In this document: positions 14,001 through 27,489 of the stretch, piece after piece
Position numbering within the stretch: the stretch's first letter is position 1
Layout of the letters: the number at the start of each line of letters is the position of its first letter
From: Ariolimax columbianus
Taxonomy: Eukaryota; Mollusca; Gastropoda; Stylommatophora; Arionidae
NCBI GenBank assembly: GCA_036924085.1
Contig: JAVGWX010000025.1
Span: forward strand, 24,508,752 to 24,572,751
Direction: 5' to 3'
Length of the DNA: 64,000 nucleotides
Position numbers and translations under genes: made by a program
The notes under the pieces: generated by a model
Databases searched by the model: none
Told to the model about the DNA's origin: nothing
What the model saw: only the letters and a program-made list of their open reading frames with translations

Positions 14001-17000
14001 GAGAGTCAGACCAAGAAGACGATGATAAAAAATGTCAAGGAATGCTTGGACATGACTCTGGAGCAGGCTGGAGATTTGACAAGAGAGTCAGACCAAGAAG
14101 ACGATGATAAAAAATGTAAGGAATGCTTTGGCATGACTCTGGAGCAGGCTGAAGATGTGACAAGAGAGTCAGACCAAAAAGATGATGACAAAAAATGTCC
14201 AATAATGCTTGGGCATGACTCTGAAGCAGGCTGGAGATTTGACAAGAGAGTCAGACCAAGAAGACGATTATAAAAATGTCAAGCAATCCGTGGGCATGAC
14301 TCTGGAGCAGGCTGGAGATTTGACAAGAGAGTCAGACCAAGAAGACGATGATAAAAAATGTAAGGAATGCTTGGGCAGGACTCTGGAGCAGGCTGGAGAT
14401 TTGACAAGAGAGTCAGACCAAGAAGACGAAGATAAAAAATATCAAGGAATGCTTGGGCATGACTATGGATCAGGCTGGAGATTTGACAAGAGAGTCAGAC
14501 CAAGAAGACGATGATAAAAAATGTCAAGGAATGCTTTCGTGTTACTCTGGAGCAGGCTGAAGATTTGACAAGAGAGTAAGACCAAGAAGACCATGATAAA
14601 AAATGTCAAGGAATGCTTGGACATGACTCTGGAGCAGGCTTGAGATTTGATAAGAGAGTCAGACCAAGAAGACGATGATAAAAAATGTAAGGAATGCTTG
14701 GGCATGACTCTGGAGCAGGCTGAAGATTTGACAAGAGAATCAGACCAAGAAGACGATGATAAAAAATGTCCAGGAATGCTTGGACATGACTCTGGAGCAG
14801 GCTGGAGATTTGACAAGATCGTCAGAACAAGAAGACGATGATAAAAAATGTAAGGAATGCTTGGGCATGACTCTGGAGCAGGCTGAAGATGTGACAAGAG
14901 AATCAGACCAAGAAGACGATGATAAAAAATGTCCAGGAATGCTTGGACATGACTCTGGAGCAGGCTGAAGATGTGACTAGAGAGTCAGACGAAGAAGCCA
15001 ATGATAAAAAATGTCCCGGAATGCTTGGGCATGACTCTTGAGCAGGCTGGAGATTTGACAAGAGAGTCAGACCAAGAAGACGATGATAAAAAATGTAAGG
15101 AATGCTTGGGCATGACTCTGGAGCAGGCTGAAGATTTGACAAGAGAATCAGACCAAGAAGACGATGATAAAAAATGCCCAGGAATGCTTCGACATGACGC
15201 TGGAGCAGGCTGGAGATTTGACAAGAGAGTCAGACCAAGAAGACGATGATAAAAAATGTCAAGGAATGCTTTTGTGTTACTCTGGAGCAGGCTGGAGATT
15301 TGACAAGAGAGTCAGACCAAGAAGACCATGATAAAAAATGTCAAGGAATGCTTTCGTGTTACTCTGGAGCAGGCTGGAGATTTTACAAGAGAGTCAGACC
15401 AAGAAGACCATGATAAAAAATGTCAAGGAATGCTTGGACATGACTGTAGAGCAGGCTTGAGATTTGACAAGAGAGTCAGACCAAGAAGACGATTATAAAA
15501 AATGTCAAGCAATGCTTGGGCATGACTCTGGAGCAGGCTGGAGATTTGACAAGAGAGTCAGACCAAGAAGACGATTATAAAAAATGTCAAGCAAAACTTT
15601 GGCCTGACTCTGGAGCAGGCTGGAGATTTGACAAGAGATTCAGACCAAGAAGACGATTATAAAAAATGTAAGGAATGCTTTGGCATGACTCTGGAGCAGG
15701 CTGAAGATGTGACAAGAGAGTCAGACAAAGAAGATGATGATAAAAAATGTCCAAGAATGCTTGGGCATGACTCTGGAGCAGGCTGGAGATTTGACAAGAG
15801 TCAGACCAAGAAGACGATGATAAAAACTTTCAAGGAATGCTTGGGCATGACTCTGGAGCAGGCTGGAGATTTGACAAGAGAGTCAGACCAAGAAGACCAT
15901 GATACAAAATGTCAAGGAATGCTTGGACATGACTCTGGAGCAGACTGGAGATTTGACAAGAGAGTCAGACCAAGAAGACGATGATAAAAAATGTCAAGCA
16001 ATGCTTGGGCATGACTCTGGAGCAGGCTGGAGATTTGACAAGAGAGTCAGACCAAGAAGACGATGATAAAAAATGTCAAGGAATGCTTGGGCATCACTCT
16101 GGTGCAGGCTGGAGATGTGACAAGAGAGTCAGACCAAGAAGACCATGATAAAAAATGTCAAGGAATGCTTGGACTTGACTCTGGAACAGGCTGGAGATTT
16201 GACAAGAGAGTCAGACCAAGAAGACCATGATAAAAAATGTCAAGCAAAGCTTGGACATGACTCTGGAGCAGGCTGGAGATTTGACAAGAGAGTCAGACCA
16301 AGAAGACGATGATAAAAAATGTCAAGGAATGCTTGGACATGACTCTGGAGCAGGCTGGAGATTTGACAAGAGAGTCAGACCAAGAAGACGATGATAAAAA
16401 ATGTAAGGAATGCTTTGGCATGACTCTGGAGCAGGCTGAAGATGTGACAAGAGAGTCAGACCAAAAAGATGATGACAAAAAATGTCCAATAATGCTTGGG
16501 CATGACTCTGAAGCAGGCTGGAGATTTGACAAGAGAGTCAGACCAAGAAGACGATTATAAAAATGTCAAGCAATCCGTGGGCATGACTCTGGAGCAGGCT
16601 GGAGATTTGACAAGAGAGTCAGACCAAGAAGACCATGATAAAAAATGTCAAGGAATGCTTGGACATGACTGTAGAGCAGGCTTGAGATTTGACAAGAGAG
16701 TCAGACCAAGAAGACGATTATAAAAAATGTCAAGCAATGCTTGGGCATGACTCTGGAGCAGGCTGGAGATTTGACAAGAGAGTCAGACCAAGAAGACGAT
16801 GATAAAAAATGTCAAGGAATGCTTGGGCATCACTCTGGTGCAGGCTGGAGATGTGACAAGAGAGTCAGACCAAGAAGACCATGATAAAAATGTCAAGGAA
16901 TGCTTGGACTTGACTCTGGAACAGGCTGGAGATTTGACAAGAGAGTCAGACCAAGAAGACGATTATAAAAAATGTCAAGCAATGCTTTGGCCTGACTCTG

Positions 17001-19740
17001 GAGCAGGCTGGAGATTTGACAAGAGATTCAGACCAAGAAGACGATGATAAAAAATGTAAGGAATGCTTTGGCATGACTCTGGAGCAGGCTGAAGATGTGA
17101 CAAGAGAGTCAGACAAAGAAGATGATGATAAAAAATGTCCAAGAATGCTTGGGCATGACTCTTGAGCAGGCTGGAGATTTTATAAGAGTCAGACCAAGAA
17201 GACGATGATAAAAACTTTCAAGGAATGCTTGGGCATGACTCTGGAGCAGGCTGGAGATTTGACAAGAGAGTCAGACCAAGAAGACCATGATAAAAAATGT
17301 CAAGGAATGCTTGGACATGACTCTGGAGCAGGCTGGAGATTTGACAAGAGAGTCAGACCAAGAAGACGATTATAAAAATGTCAAGCAATCCTTGGGCATG
17401 ACTCTGGAGCAGGCTGGAGATTTGAAAAGAGAGTCAGACCAAGAAGACCATGATAAAAAATGTCAAGCAAAGCTTGGACATGACTCTGGAGCAGGCTGGA
17501 GATTTGACAAGAGAGTCAGACCAAGAAGACGATGATAAAAAATGTCAAGGAATGCTTGGACATGACTCTGGAGCAGGCTGGAGATTTGACAAGAGAGTCA
17601 GACCAAGAAGACGATGATAAAAAATGTAAGGAATGCTTTGGCATGACTCTGGAGCAGGCTGAAGATGTGACAAGAGAGTCAGACCAAAAAGATGATGACA
17701 AAAAATGTCCAATAATGCTTGGGCATGACTCTGAAGCAGGCTGGAGATTTGACAAGAGAGTCAGACCAAGAAGACGATTATAAAAATGTCAAGCAATCCG
17801 TGGGCATGACTCTGGAGCAGGCTGGAGATTTGACAAGAGAGTCAGACCAAGAAGACGATGATAAAAAATGTAAGGAATGCTTGGGCAGGACTCTGGAGCA
17901 GGCTGGAGATTTGACAAGAGAGTCAGACCAAGAAGACGAAGATAAAAAATATCAAGGAATGCTTGGGCATGACTCTGGATCAGGCTGGAGATTTGACAAG
18001 AGAGTCAGACCAAGAAGACGATGATAAAAAATGTCAAGGAATGCTTTCGTGTTACTCTGGAGCAGGCTGAAGATTTGACAAGAGAGTAAGACCAAGAAGA
18101 CCATGATAAAAAATGTCAAGGAATGCTTGGACATGACTCTGGAGCAGGCTTGAGATTTGATAAGAGAGTCAGACCAAGAAGACGATGATAAAAAATGTAA
18201 GGAATGCTTGGGCATGACTCTGGAGCAGGCTGAAGATTTGACAAGAGAATCAGACCAAGAAGACGATGATAAAAAATGTCCAGGAATGCTTGGACATGAC
18301 TCTGGAGCAGGCTGGAGATTTGACAAGATCGTCAGAACAAGAAGACGATGATAAAAAATGTAAGGAATGCTTGGGCATGACTCTGGAGCAGGCTGAAGAT
18401 GTGACAAGAGAATCAGACCAAGAAGACGATGATAAAAAATGTCCAGGAATGCTTGGACATGACTCTGGAGCAGGCTGAAGATGTGACTAGAGAGTCAGAC
18501 GAAGAAGCCAATGATAAAAAATGTCCCGGAATGCTTGGGCATGACTCTTGAGCAGGCTGGAGATTTGACAAGAGAGTCAGACCAAGAAGACGATGATAAA
18601 AAATGTAAGGAATGCTTGGGCATGACTCTGGAGCAGGCTGAAGATTTGACAAGAGAATCAGACCAAGAAGACGATGATAAAAAATGCCCAGGAATGCTTC
18701 GACATGACGCTGGAGCAGGCTTGAGTTTGACAAGAGAGTCAGACCTTGAAGACGATGATCAAAAATGTAAGGAATGCTTGGGCATGACTCTGAAGCAGGC
18801 TGAAGATGTGACAAGAGAGTCAGACCAAGAAGACGATGATACAAAATGTCAAGGAATGCTTGTACATGACTCTGGAGCAGGCTGGAGATTTGACAAGAGA
18901 GTCAGACCAAGAAGACGATGATAAAAAATGTCAAGGAATGCTTTTGTGTTACTCTGGAGCAGGCTGGAGATTTGACAAGAGAGTCAGACCAAGAAGACGA
19001 TTATAAAAAATGTCAAGGAATGCTTTCGTGTTACTCTGGAGCAGGCTGGAGATTTTACAAGAGAGTCAGACCAAGAAGACCATGATAAAAAATGTCAAGG
19101 AATGCTTGGACATGACTGTAGAGCAGGCTTGAGATTTGACAAGAGAGTCAGACCAAGAAGACGATTATAAAAAATGTCAAGCAATGCTTGGGCATGACTC
19201 TGGAGCAGGCTGGAGATTTGACAAGAGAGTCAGACCAAGAAGACGATTATAAAAAATGTCAAGCAATGCTTTGGCCTGACTCTGGAGCAGGCTGGAGATT
19301 TGACAAGAGATTCAGACCGAGAAGACGATTATAAAAAATGTAAGGAATGCTTTGGCATGACTCTGGAGCAGGCTGAAGATGTGACAAGAGAGTCAGACAA
19401 AGAAGATGATGATAAAAAATGTCCAAGAATGCTTGGGCATGACTCTGGAGCAGGCTGGAGATTTGACAAGAGTCAGACCAAGAAGACGATGATAAAAACT
19501 TTCAAGGAATGCTTGGGCATGACTCTGGAGCAGGCTGGAGATTTGACAAGAGAGTCAGACCAAGAAGACCATGATACAAAATGTCAAGGAATGCTTGGAC
19601 ATGACTCTGGAGCAGACTGGAGATTTGACAAGAGAGTCAGACCAAGAAGACGATGATAAAAAATGTCAAGCAATGCTTGGGCATGACTCTGGAGCAGGCT
19701 GGAGATTTGACAAGAGAGTCAGACCAAGAAGACGATGATA
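10935..19740 (+). repeat. HOR block 3: about 2.5 copies of a 3510-bp unit
   Basis: Segments at 11246, 12118, 12799, 13289, 13777 and 14209 recur 3510 bp later at 14756, 15628, 16309, 16799, 17287 and 17719, a spacing of 43 monomers. A third, partial copy begins near 17955. Past about 18720 it carries two extra monomers, so later matches are 3672 bp away (15628/19300). The translations compared are identical or nearly so. This is the longest clean HOR duplication in the window. Confidence 0.85.
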
Positions 19741-20223
19741 AAAAATGTCAAGGAATGCTTGGGCATCACTCTGGTGCAGGCTGGAGATGTGACAAGAGAG
19801 TCAGACCAAGAAGACCATGATAAAAAATGTCAAGGAATGCTTGGACTTGACTCTGGAACAGGCTGGAGATTTGACAAGAGAGTCAGACCAAGAAGACGAT
19901 GATACGAAATGTCAAGCAATGCTTTGGCCTGACTCTGGAGCAGGCTGGAGATTTGACAAGAGATTCAGACCAAGAAGACGATGATAAAAAATGTAAGGAA
20001 TGCTTTGGCATGACTCTGGAGCAGGCTGAAGATGTGACAAGAGAGTCAGACAAAGAAGATGATGATAAAAAATGTCCAAGAATGCTTGGGCATGACTCTT
20101 GAGCAGGCTGGAGATTTTATAAGAGTCAGACCAAGAAGACGATGATAAAAACTTTCAAGGAATGCTTGGGCATGACTCTGGAGCAGGCTGGAGATTTGAC
20201 AAGAGAGTCAGACCAAGAAGACC

Positions 20224-21300
20224 ATGATAAAAAATGTCAAGGAATGCTTGGACATGACTCTGGAGCAGGCTGGAGATTTGACAAGAGAGTCAGACCAAGA
20301 AGACGATTATAAAAATGTCAAGCAATCCTTGGGCATGACTCTGGAGCAGGCTGGAGATTTGAAAAGAGAGTCAGACCAAGAAGACCATGATAAAAAATGT
20401 CAAGCAAAGCTTGGACATGACTCTGGAGCGGGCTGGAGATTTGACAAGAGAGTCAGACCAAGAAGACGATGATAAAAAATGTAAGGAATGCTTTGGCATG
20501 ACTCTGGAGCAGGCTGAAGATGTGACAAGAGAGTCAGACCAAAAAGATGATGACAAAAAATGTCCAATAATGCTTGGGCATGACTCTGAAGCAGGCTGGA
20601 GATTTGACAAGAGAGTCAGACCAAGAAGACGATTATAAAAATGTCAAGCAATCCGTGGGCATGACTCTGGAGCAGGCTGGAGATTTGACAAGAGAGTCAG
20701 ACCAAGAAGACGATGATAAAAAATGTAAGGAATGCTTGGGCAGGACTCTTGAGCAGGCTGGAGATTTGACAAGAGATTCAGACCAAGAAGACGATGATAA
20801 AAAATTTCATGCAATGCTTGGGCATGACTCTGGAGCAGGCTGGAGATTTGACAAGAGAGTCAGACCAAGAAGACGATGATAAAAAATGTCAAGGAATGCT
20901 TGGGCATAACTCTGGAGCAGGCTGGAGATTTGACAAGAGAGTCAGACCAAGAAGACGATGATACGAAATGTCAAGCAATGCTTTGGCCTGACTCTGGAGC
21001 AGGCTGGAGATTTGACAAGAGATTCAGACCAAGAAGACGATGATAAAAAATGTAAGGAATGCTTGGACATGACTCTGGAGCAGGCTGAAGATGTGACAAG
21101 AGAGTCAGACAAAGAAGATGATGATAAAAAATGTCCAAGAATGCTTGGGCATGACTTTGGAGCAGGCTGGAGATTTGACAAGAGTCAGACCAAGAAGACG
21201 ATGATAAAAACTTTCAAGGAATGCTTGGGCATGACTCTGAAGCAGGCTGGAGATTTGACAAGAGAGTCAGACCAAGAAGACCATGATACAAAATGTCAAG
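20224..21300 (+). repeat. Satellite segment copied from near the window start (offset 19905)
   Basis: The variant order at 319-974 reappears at 20224-20879 with a constant offset of 19905 (319/20224, 482/20387, 669/20574). It then continues at 19987, one monomer longer (955/20942). The same cassette also starts at 13777 and 17287. Non-adjacent blocks therefore share a recent common source. Confidence 0.75.
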
Positions 21301-21509
21301 GAATGCTTGGACATGACTCTGTAGCAGGCTGGAGATTTGACAAGAGAGTCAGACCAAGAAGACGATTATAAAAAATGTCCAGGAATGCTTGGACATGACT
21401 CTGGAGCAGGCTGGAGATTTGACAAGAGAGTCAGACCAAGAAGACCATGATACAAAATGTAAGGAATGCTTGGGCATGACTCTGGAGCAGGCTGAAGATG
21501 TGACAAGAG

Positions 21510-24500
21510 AATCAGACCAAGAAGACGATGATAAAAAATGTCCAGGAATGCTTGGACATGACTCTGGAGCAGGCTGAAGATGTGACTAGAGAGTCAGACG
21601 AAGAAGCCGATGATAAAAAATGTCCCGGAATGCTTGGGCATGACTCTTGAGCAGGCTGGAGATTTGACAAGAGAGTCAGACCAAGAAGACGATGATAAAA
21701 AATGTAAGGAATGCTTGGGCATGACTCTGGAGCAGGCTGAAGATTTGACAAGAGAATCAGACCAAGAAGACGATGATAAAAAATGTCCAGGAATGCTTCG
21801 ACATGACGCTGGAGCAGGCTGGAGTTTGACAAGAGAGTCAGACCTTGAAGACGATGATCAAAAATGTAAGGAATGCTTGGGCATGACTCTGAAGCAGGCT
21901 GAAGATGTGACAAGAGAGTCAGACCAAGAAGACGATGATACAAAATGTCAAGGAATGCTTGTACATGACTCTGGAGCAGGCTGGAGATTTGACAAGAGAG
22001 TCAGACCAAGAAGACGATGATAAAAAATGTCAAGGAATGCTTTTGTGTTACTCTGGAGCAGGCTGGAGATTTTACAAGAGAGTCAGACCAAGAAGACCAT
22101 GATAAAAAATGTCAAGGAATGCTTGGACATGACTGTAGAGCAGGCTTGAGATTTGACAAGAGAGTCAGACCAAGAAGACGATTATAAAAAATGTCAAGCA
22201 ATGCTTGGGCATGACTCTGGAGCAGGCTGGAGATTTGACAAGAGAGTCAGACCAAGAAGACGATGATAAAAAATGTCAAGGAATGCTTGGGCATGACTCT
22301 GGAGCAGGCTGGAGATTTGACAAGAGAGTCAGACCAAGAAGACGATGATAAAAAATGTCAAGGAATGCTTTCGTGTTACTCTGGAGCAGGCTGGAGATCT
22401 GACACGAGAGTCAGACCAAGAAAACCATGATAAAAAATGTCAAGGAATGCTTGGACATGACTCTGGAGCAGGCTGGAGATTTGACAAGAGAGTCAGACCA
22501 AGAAGACGATGATAAAAAATGTCAAGGAATGCTTTCGTGTTACTCTGGAGCAGGCTGGAGATCTGACACGAGAGTCAGACCAAGAAAACCATGATAAAAA
22601 ATGTCAAGGAATGCTTGGACATGACTCTGGAGCAGACTGGAGATTTGACAAGAGAGTCAGACCAAGAAGACGATTATAAAAAATGTCAAGCAATGCTTGG
22701 GCATGACTCTGGAGCAGGCTGGAGATTTGACAATAGAGTCAGACCAAGAAGACGATGATAAAAAATGTCAAGGAATGCTTGGGCATCACTCTGGTGCAGG
22801 CTGGAGATGTGACAAGAGAGTCAGACCAAGAAGACCATGATAAAAAATGTCAAGGAATGCTTGGACTTGACTCTGGAACAGGCTGGAGATTTGACAAGAG
22901 AGTCAGACCAAGAAGACGATGATACGAAATGTCAAGCAATGCTTTGGCCTGACTCTGGAGCAGGCTGGAGATTTGACAAGAGATTCAGACCAAGAAGACG
23001 ATGATAAAAAATGTAAGGAATGCTTTGGCATGACTCTGGAGCAGGCTGAAGATGTGACAAGAGAGTCAGACAAAGAAGATGATGATAAAAAATGTCCAAG
23101 AATGCTTGGGCATGACTCTTGAGCAGGCTGGAGATTTTATAAGAGTCAGACCAAGAAGACGATGATAAAAAATGTCCAGGAATGCTTGGACATGACTCTG
23201 GAGCAGGCTGAAGATGTGACTAGAGAGTCAGACGAAGAAGCCGATGATAAAAAATGTCCCGGAATGCTTGGGCATGACTCTTGAGCAGGCTGGAGATTTG
23301 ACAAGAGAGTCAGACCAAGAAGACGATGATAAAAAATGTAAGGAATGCTTGGGCATGACTCTGGAGCAGGCTGAAGATTTGACAAGAGAATCAGACCAAG
23401 AAGACGATGATAAAAAATGTCCAGGAATGCTTCGACATGACGCTGGAGCAGGCTGGAGTTTGACAAGAGAGTCAGACCTTGAAGACGATGATCAAAAATG
23501 TAAGGAATGCTTGGGCATGACTCTGAAGCAGGCTGAAGATGTGACAAGAGAGTCAGACCAAGAAGACGATGATACAAAATGTCAAGGAATGCTTGTACAT
23601 GACTCTGGAGCAGGCTGGAGATTTGACAAGAGAGTCAGACCAAGAAGACGATGATAAAAAATATCAAGGAATGCTTTTGTGTTACTCTGGAGCAGGCTGG
23701 AGATTTGACAAGAGAGTCAGACCAAGAAGACGATTATAAAAAATGTCAAGGAATGCTTTCGTGTTACTCTGGAGCAGGCTGGAGATTTTACAAGAGAGTC
23801 AGACCAAGAAGACCATGATAAAAAATGTCAAGGAATGCTTGGACATGACTGTAGAGCAGGCTTGAGATTTGACAAGAGAGTCAGACCAAGAAGACGATTA
23901 TAAAAAATGTCAAGCAATGCTTGGGCATGACTCTGGAGCAGGCTGGAGATTTGACAAGAGAGTCAGACCAAGAAGACGATGATAAAAAATGTCAAGGAAT
24001 GCTTGGGCATGACTCTGGAGCAGGCTGGAGATTTGACAAGAGAGTCAGACCAAGAAGACGATGATAAAAAATGTCAAGGAATGCTTTCGTGTTACTCTGG
24101 AGCAGGCTGGAGATCTGACACGAGAGTCAGACCAAGAAAACCATGATAAAAAATGTCAAGGAATGCTTGGACATGACTCTGGAGCAGGCTGGAGATTTGA
24201 CAAGAGAGTCAGACCAAGAAGACGATGATAAAAAATGTCAAGGAATGCTTTCGTGTTACTCTGGAGCAGGCTGGAGATCTGACACGAGAGTCAGACCAAG
24301 AAAACCATGATAAAAAATGTCAAGGAATGCTTGGACATGACTCTGGAGCAGACTGGAGATTTGACAAGAGAGTCAGACCAAGAAGACCATGATAAAAAAT
24401 GTCAAGCAATGCTTGGGCATGACTCTGGAGCAGGCTGGAGATTTGACAAGAGAGTCAGACCAAGAAGACGATTATAAAAAATGTCAAGCAATGCTTGGGC

Positions 24501-26670
24501 ATGACTCTGGAGCAGGCTGGAGATTTGACAAGAGAGTCAGACCAAGAAGACGATGATAAAAAATGTCAAGGAATGCTTGGGCATCACTCTGGTGCAGGCT
24601 GGAGATGTGACAAGAGAGTCAGACCAAGAAGACCATGATAAAAAATGTCAAGGAATGCTTGGACTTGACTCTGGAACAGGCTGGAGATTTGACAAGAGAG
24701 TCAGACCAAGAAGACGATGATACGAAATGTCAAGCAATGCTTTGGCCTGACTCTGGAGCAGGCTGGAGATTTGACAAGAGATTCAGACCAAGAAGACGAT
24801 GATAAAAAATGTAAGGAATGCTTTGGCATGACTCTGGAGCAGGCTGAAGATGTGACAAGAGAGTCAGACAAAGAAGATGATGATAAAAAATGTCCAAGAA
24901 TGCTTGGGCATGACTCTTGAGCAGGCTGGAGATTTTATAAGAGTCAGACCAAGAAGACGATGATAAAAAATGTCCAGGAATGCTTGGACATGACTCTGGA
25001 GCAGGCTGAAGATGTGACTAGAGAGTCAGACGAAGAAGCCGATGATAAAAAATGTCCCGGAATGCTTGGGCATGACTCTTGAGCAGGCTGGAGATTTGAC
25101 AAGAGAGTCAGACCAAGAAGACGATGATAAAAAATGTAAGGAATGCTTGGGCATGACTCTGGAGCAGGCTGAAGATTTGACAAGAGAATCAGACCAAGAA
25201 GACGATGATAAAAAATGTCCAGGAATGCTTCGACATGACGCTGGAGCAGGCTGGAGTTTGACAAGAGAGTCAGACCTTGAAGACGATGATCAAAAATGTA
25301 AGGAATGCTTGGGCATGACTCTGAAGCAGGCTGAAGATGTGACAAGAGAGTCAGACCAAGAAGACGATGATACAAAATGTCAAGGAATGCTTGTACATGA
25401 CTCTGGAGCAGGCTGGAGATTTGACAAGAGAGTCAGACCAAGAAGACGATGATAAAAAATGTCAAGGAATGCTTTTGTGTTACTCTGGAGCAGGCTGGAG
25501 ATTTGACAAGAGAGTCAGACCAAGAAGACGATTATAAAAAATGTCAAGGAATGCTTTCGTGTTACTCTGGAGCAGGCTGGAGATTTTACAAGAGAGTCAG
25601 ACCAAGAAGACCATGATAAAAAATGTCAAGGAATGCTTGGACATGACTGTAGAGCAGGCTTGAGATTTGACAAGAGAGTCAGACCAAGAAGACGATTATA
25701 AAAAATGTCAAGCAATGCTTGGGCATGACTCTGGAGCAGGCTGGAGATTTGACAAGAGAGTCAGACCAAGAAGACGATGATAAAAAATGTCAAGGAATGC
25801 TTGGGCATGACTCTGGAGCAGGCTGGAGATTTGACAAGAGAGTCAGACCAAGAAGACGATGATAAAAAATGTCAGGGAATGCTTTCGTGTTACTCTGGAG
25901 CAGGCTGGAGATCTGACACGAGAGTCAGACCAAGAAAACCATGATAAAAAATGTCAAGGAATGCTTGGACATGACTCTGGAGCAGGCTGGAGATTTGACA
26001 AGAGAGTCAGACCAAGAAGACGATGATAAAAAATGTCAAGGAATGCTTTCGTGTTACTCTGGAGCAGGCTGGAGATCTGACACGAGAGTCAGACCAAGAA
26101 AACCATGATAAAAAATGTCAAGGAATGCTTGGACATGACTCTGGAGCAGACTGGAGATTTGACAAGAGAGTCAGACCAAGAAGACGATTATAAAAAATGT
26201 CAAGCAATGCTTGGGCATGACTCTGGAGCAGGCTGGAGATTTGACAAGAGAGTCAGACCAAGAAGACGATGATAAAAAATGTCAAGGAATGCTTGGGCAT
26301 CACTCTGGTGCAGGCTGGAGATGTGACAAGAGAGTCAGACCAAGAAGACCATGATAAAAAATGTCAAGGAATGCTTGGACTTGACTCTGGAACAGGCTGG
26401 AGATTTGACAAGAGAGTCAGACCAAGAAGACGATGATACGAAATGTCAAGCAATGCTTTGGCCTGACTCTGGAGCAGGCTGGAGATTTGACAAGAGATTC
26501 AGACCAAGAAGACGATGATAAAAAATGTAAGGAATGCTTTGGCATGACTCTGGAGCAGGCTGAAGATGTGACAAGAGAGTCAGACAAAGAAGATGATGAT
26601 AAAAAATGTCCAAGAATGCTTGGGCATGACTCTTGAGCAGGCTGGAGATTTTATAAGAGTCAGACCAAGA
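21510..26670 (+). repeat. HOR block 4: three copies, period 1634 to 1798 bp
   Basis: A marker cassette with CCCGGAATGC and GACGCTGGAGCAGGC variants lies at 21610, 23244 and 25042. A second marker (GATACGAAATGTCAAGCAATG) lies at 22919, 24717 and 26433. The spacings of 1634, 1798 and 1716 bp correspond to 20, 22 and 21 monomers. Copies thus differ by whole monomers while keeping the same variant order. Confidence 0.82.
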
Positions 26671-27489
26671 AGACGATGATAAAAACTTTCAAGGAATGCT
26701 TGGGCATGACTCTGGAGCAGGCTGGAGATTTGACAAGAGAGTCAGACCAAGAAGACCATGATACAAAATGTCAAGGAATGCTTGGACATGACTCTGGAGC
26801 AGGCTGGAGATTTGACAAGAGAGTCAGACCAAGAAGACGATTATAAAAATGTCAAGCAATCCTTGGGCATGACTCTGGAGCAGGCTGGAGATTTGAAAAG
26901 AGAGTCAGACCAAGAAGACGATGATACGAAATGTCAAGCAATGCTTTGGCATGACTCTGGAGCAGGCTGGAGATTTGACAAGAGATTCAGACCAAGAAGA
27001 GGATGACAAAAAATGTAAGGAATGCTTTGGCATGACTCTGGAGCAGGCTGAACATGTGACAAGAGAGTCAGACCAAAAAGATGATGACAAAAAATGTCCA
27101 ATAATGCTTGGGCATGACTCTGGAGCAGGCTGGAGATTTGACAAGAGTCAGACCAAGAAGACGATGATAAAAAATTTCAAGGAATGCTTGGGCATGACTC
27201 TGGAGCAGGCTGGAGATTTGACAAGAGAGTCAGACCAAGAAGACGATTATAAAAATGTCAAGCAATCCGTGGGCATGACTCTGGAGCAGGCTGGAGATTT
27301 GACAAGAGAGTCAGACCAAGAAGACGATGATAAAAAATGTAAGGAATGCTTGGGCAGGACTCTTGAGCAGGCTGGAGATTTGACAAGAGATTCAGACCAA
27401 GAAGACGATGATAAAAAATTTCATGCAATGCTTGGGCATGACTCTGGAGCAGGCTGGAGATTTGACAAGAGAGTCAGACCAAGAAGACG

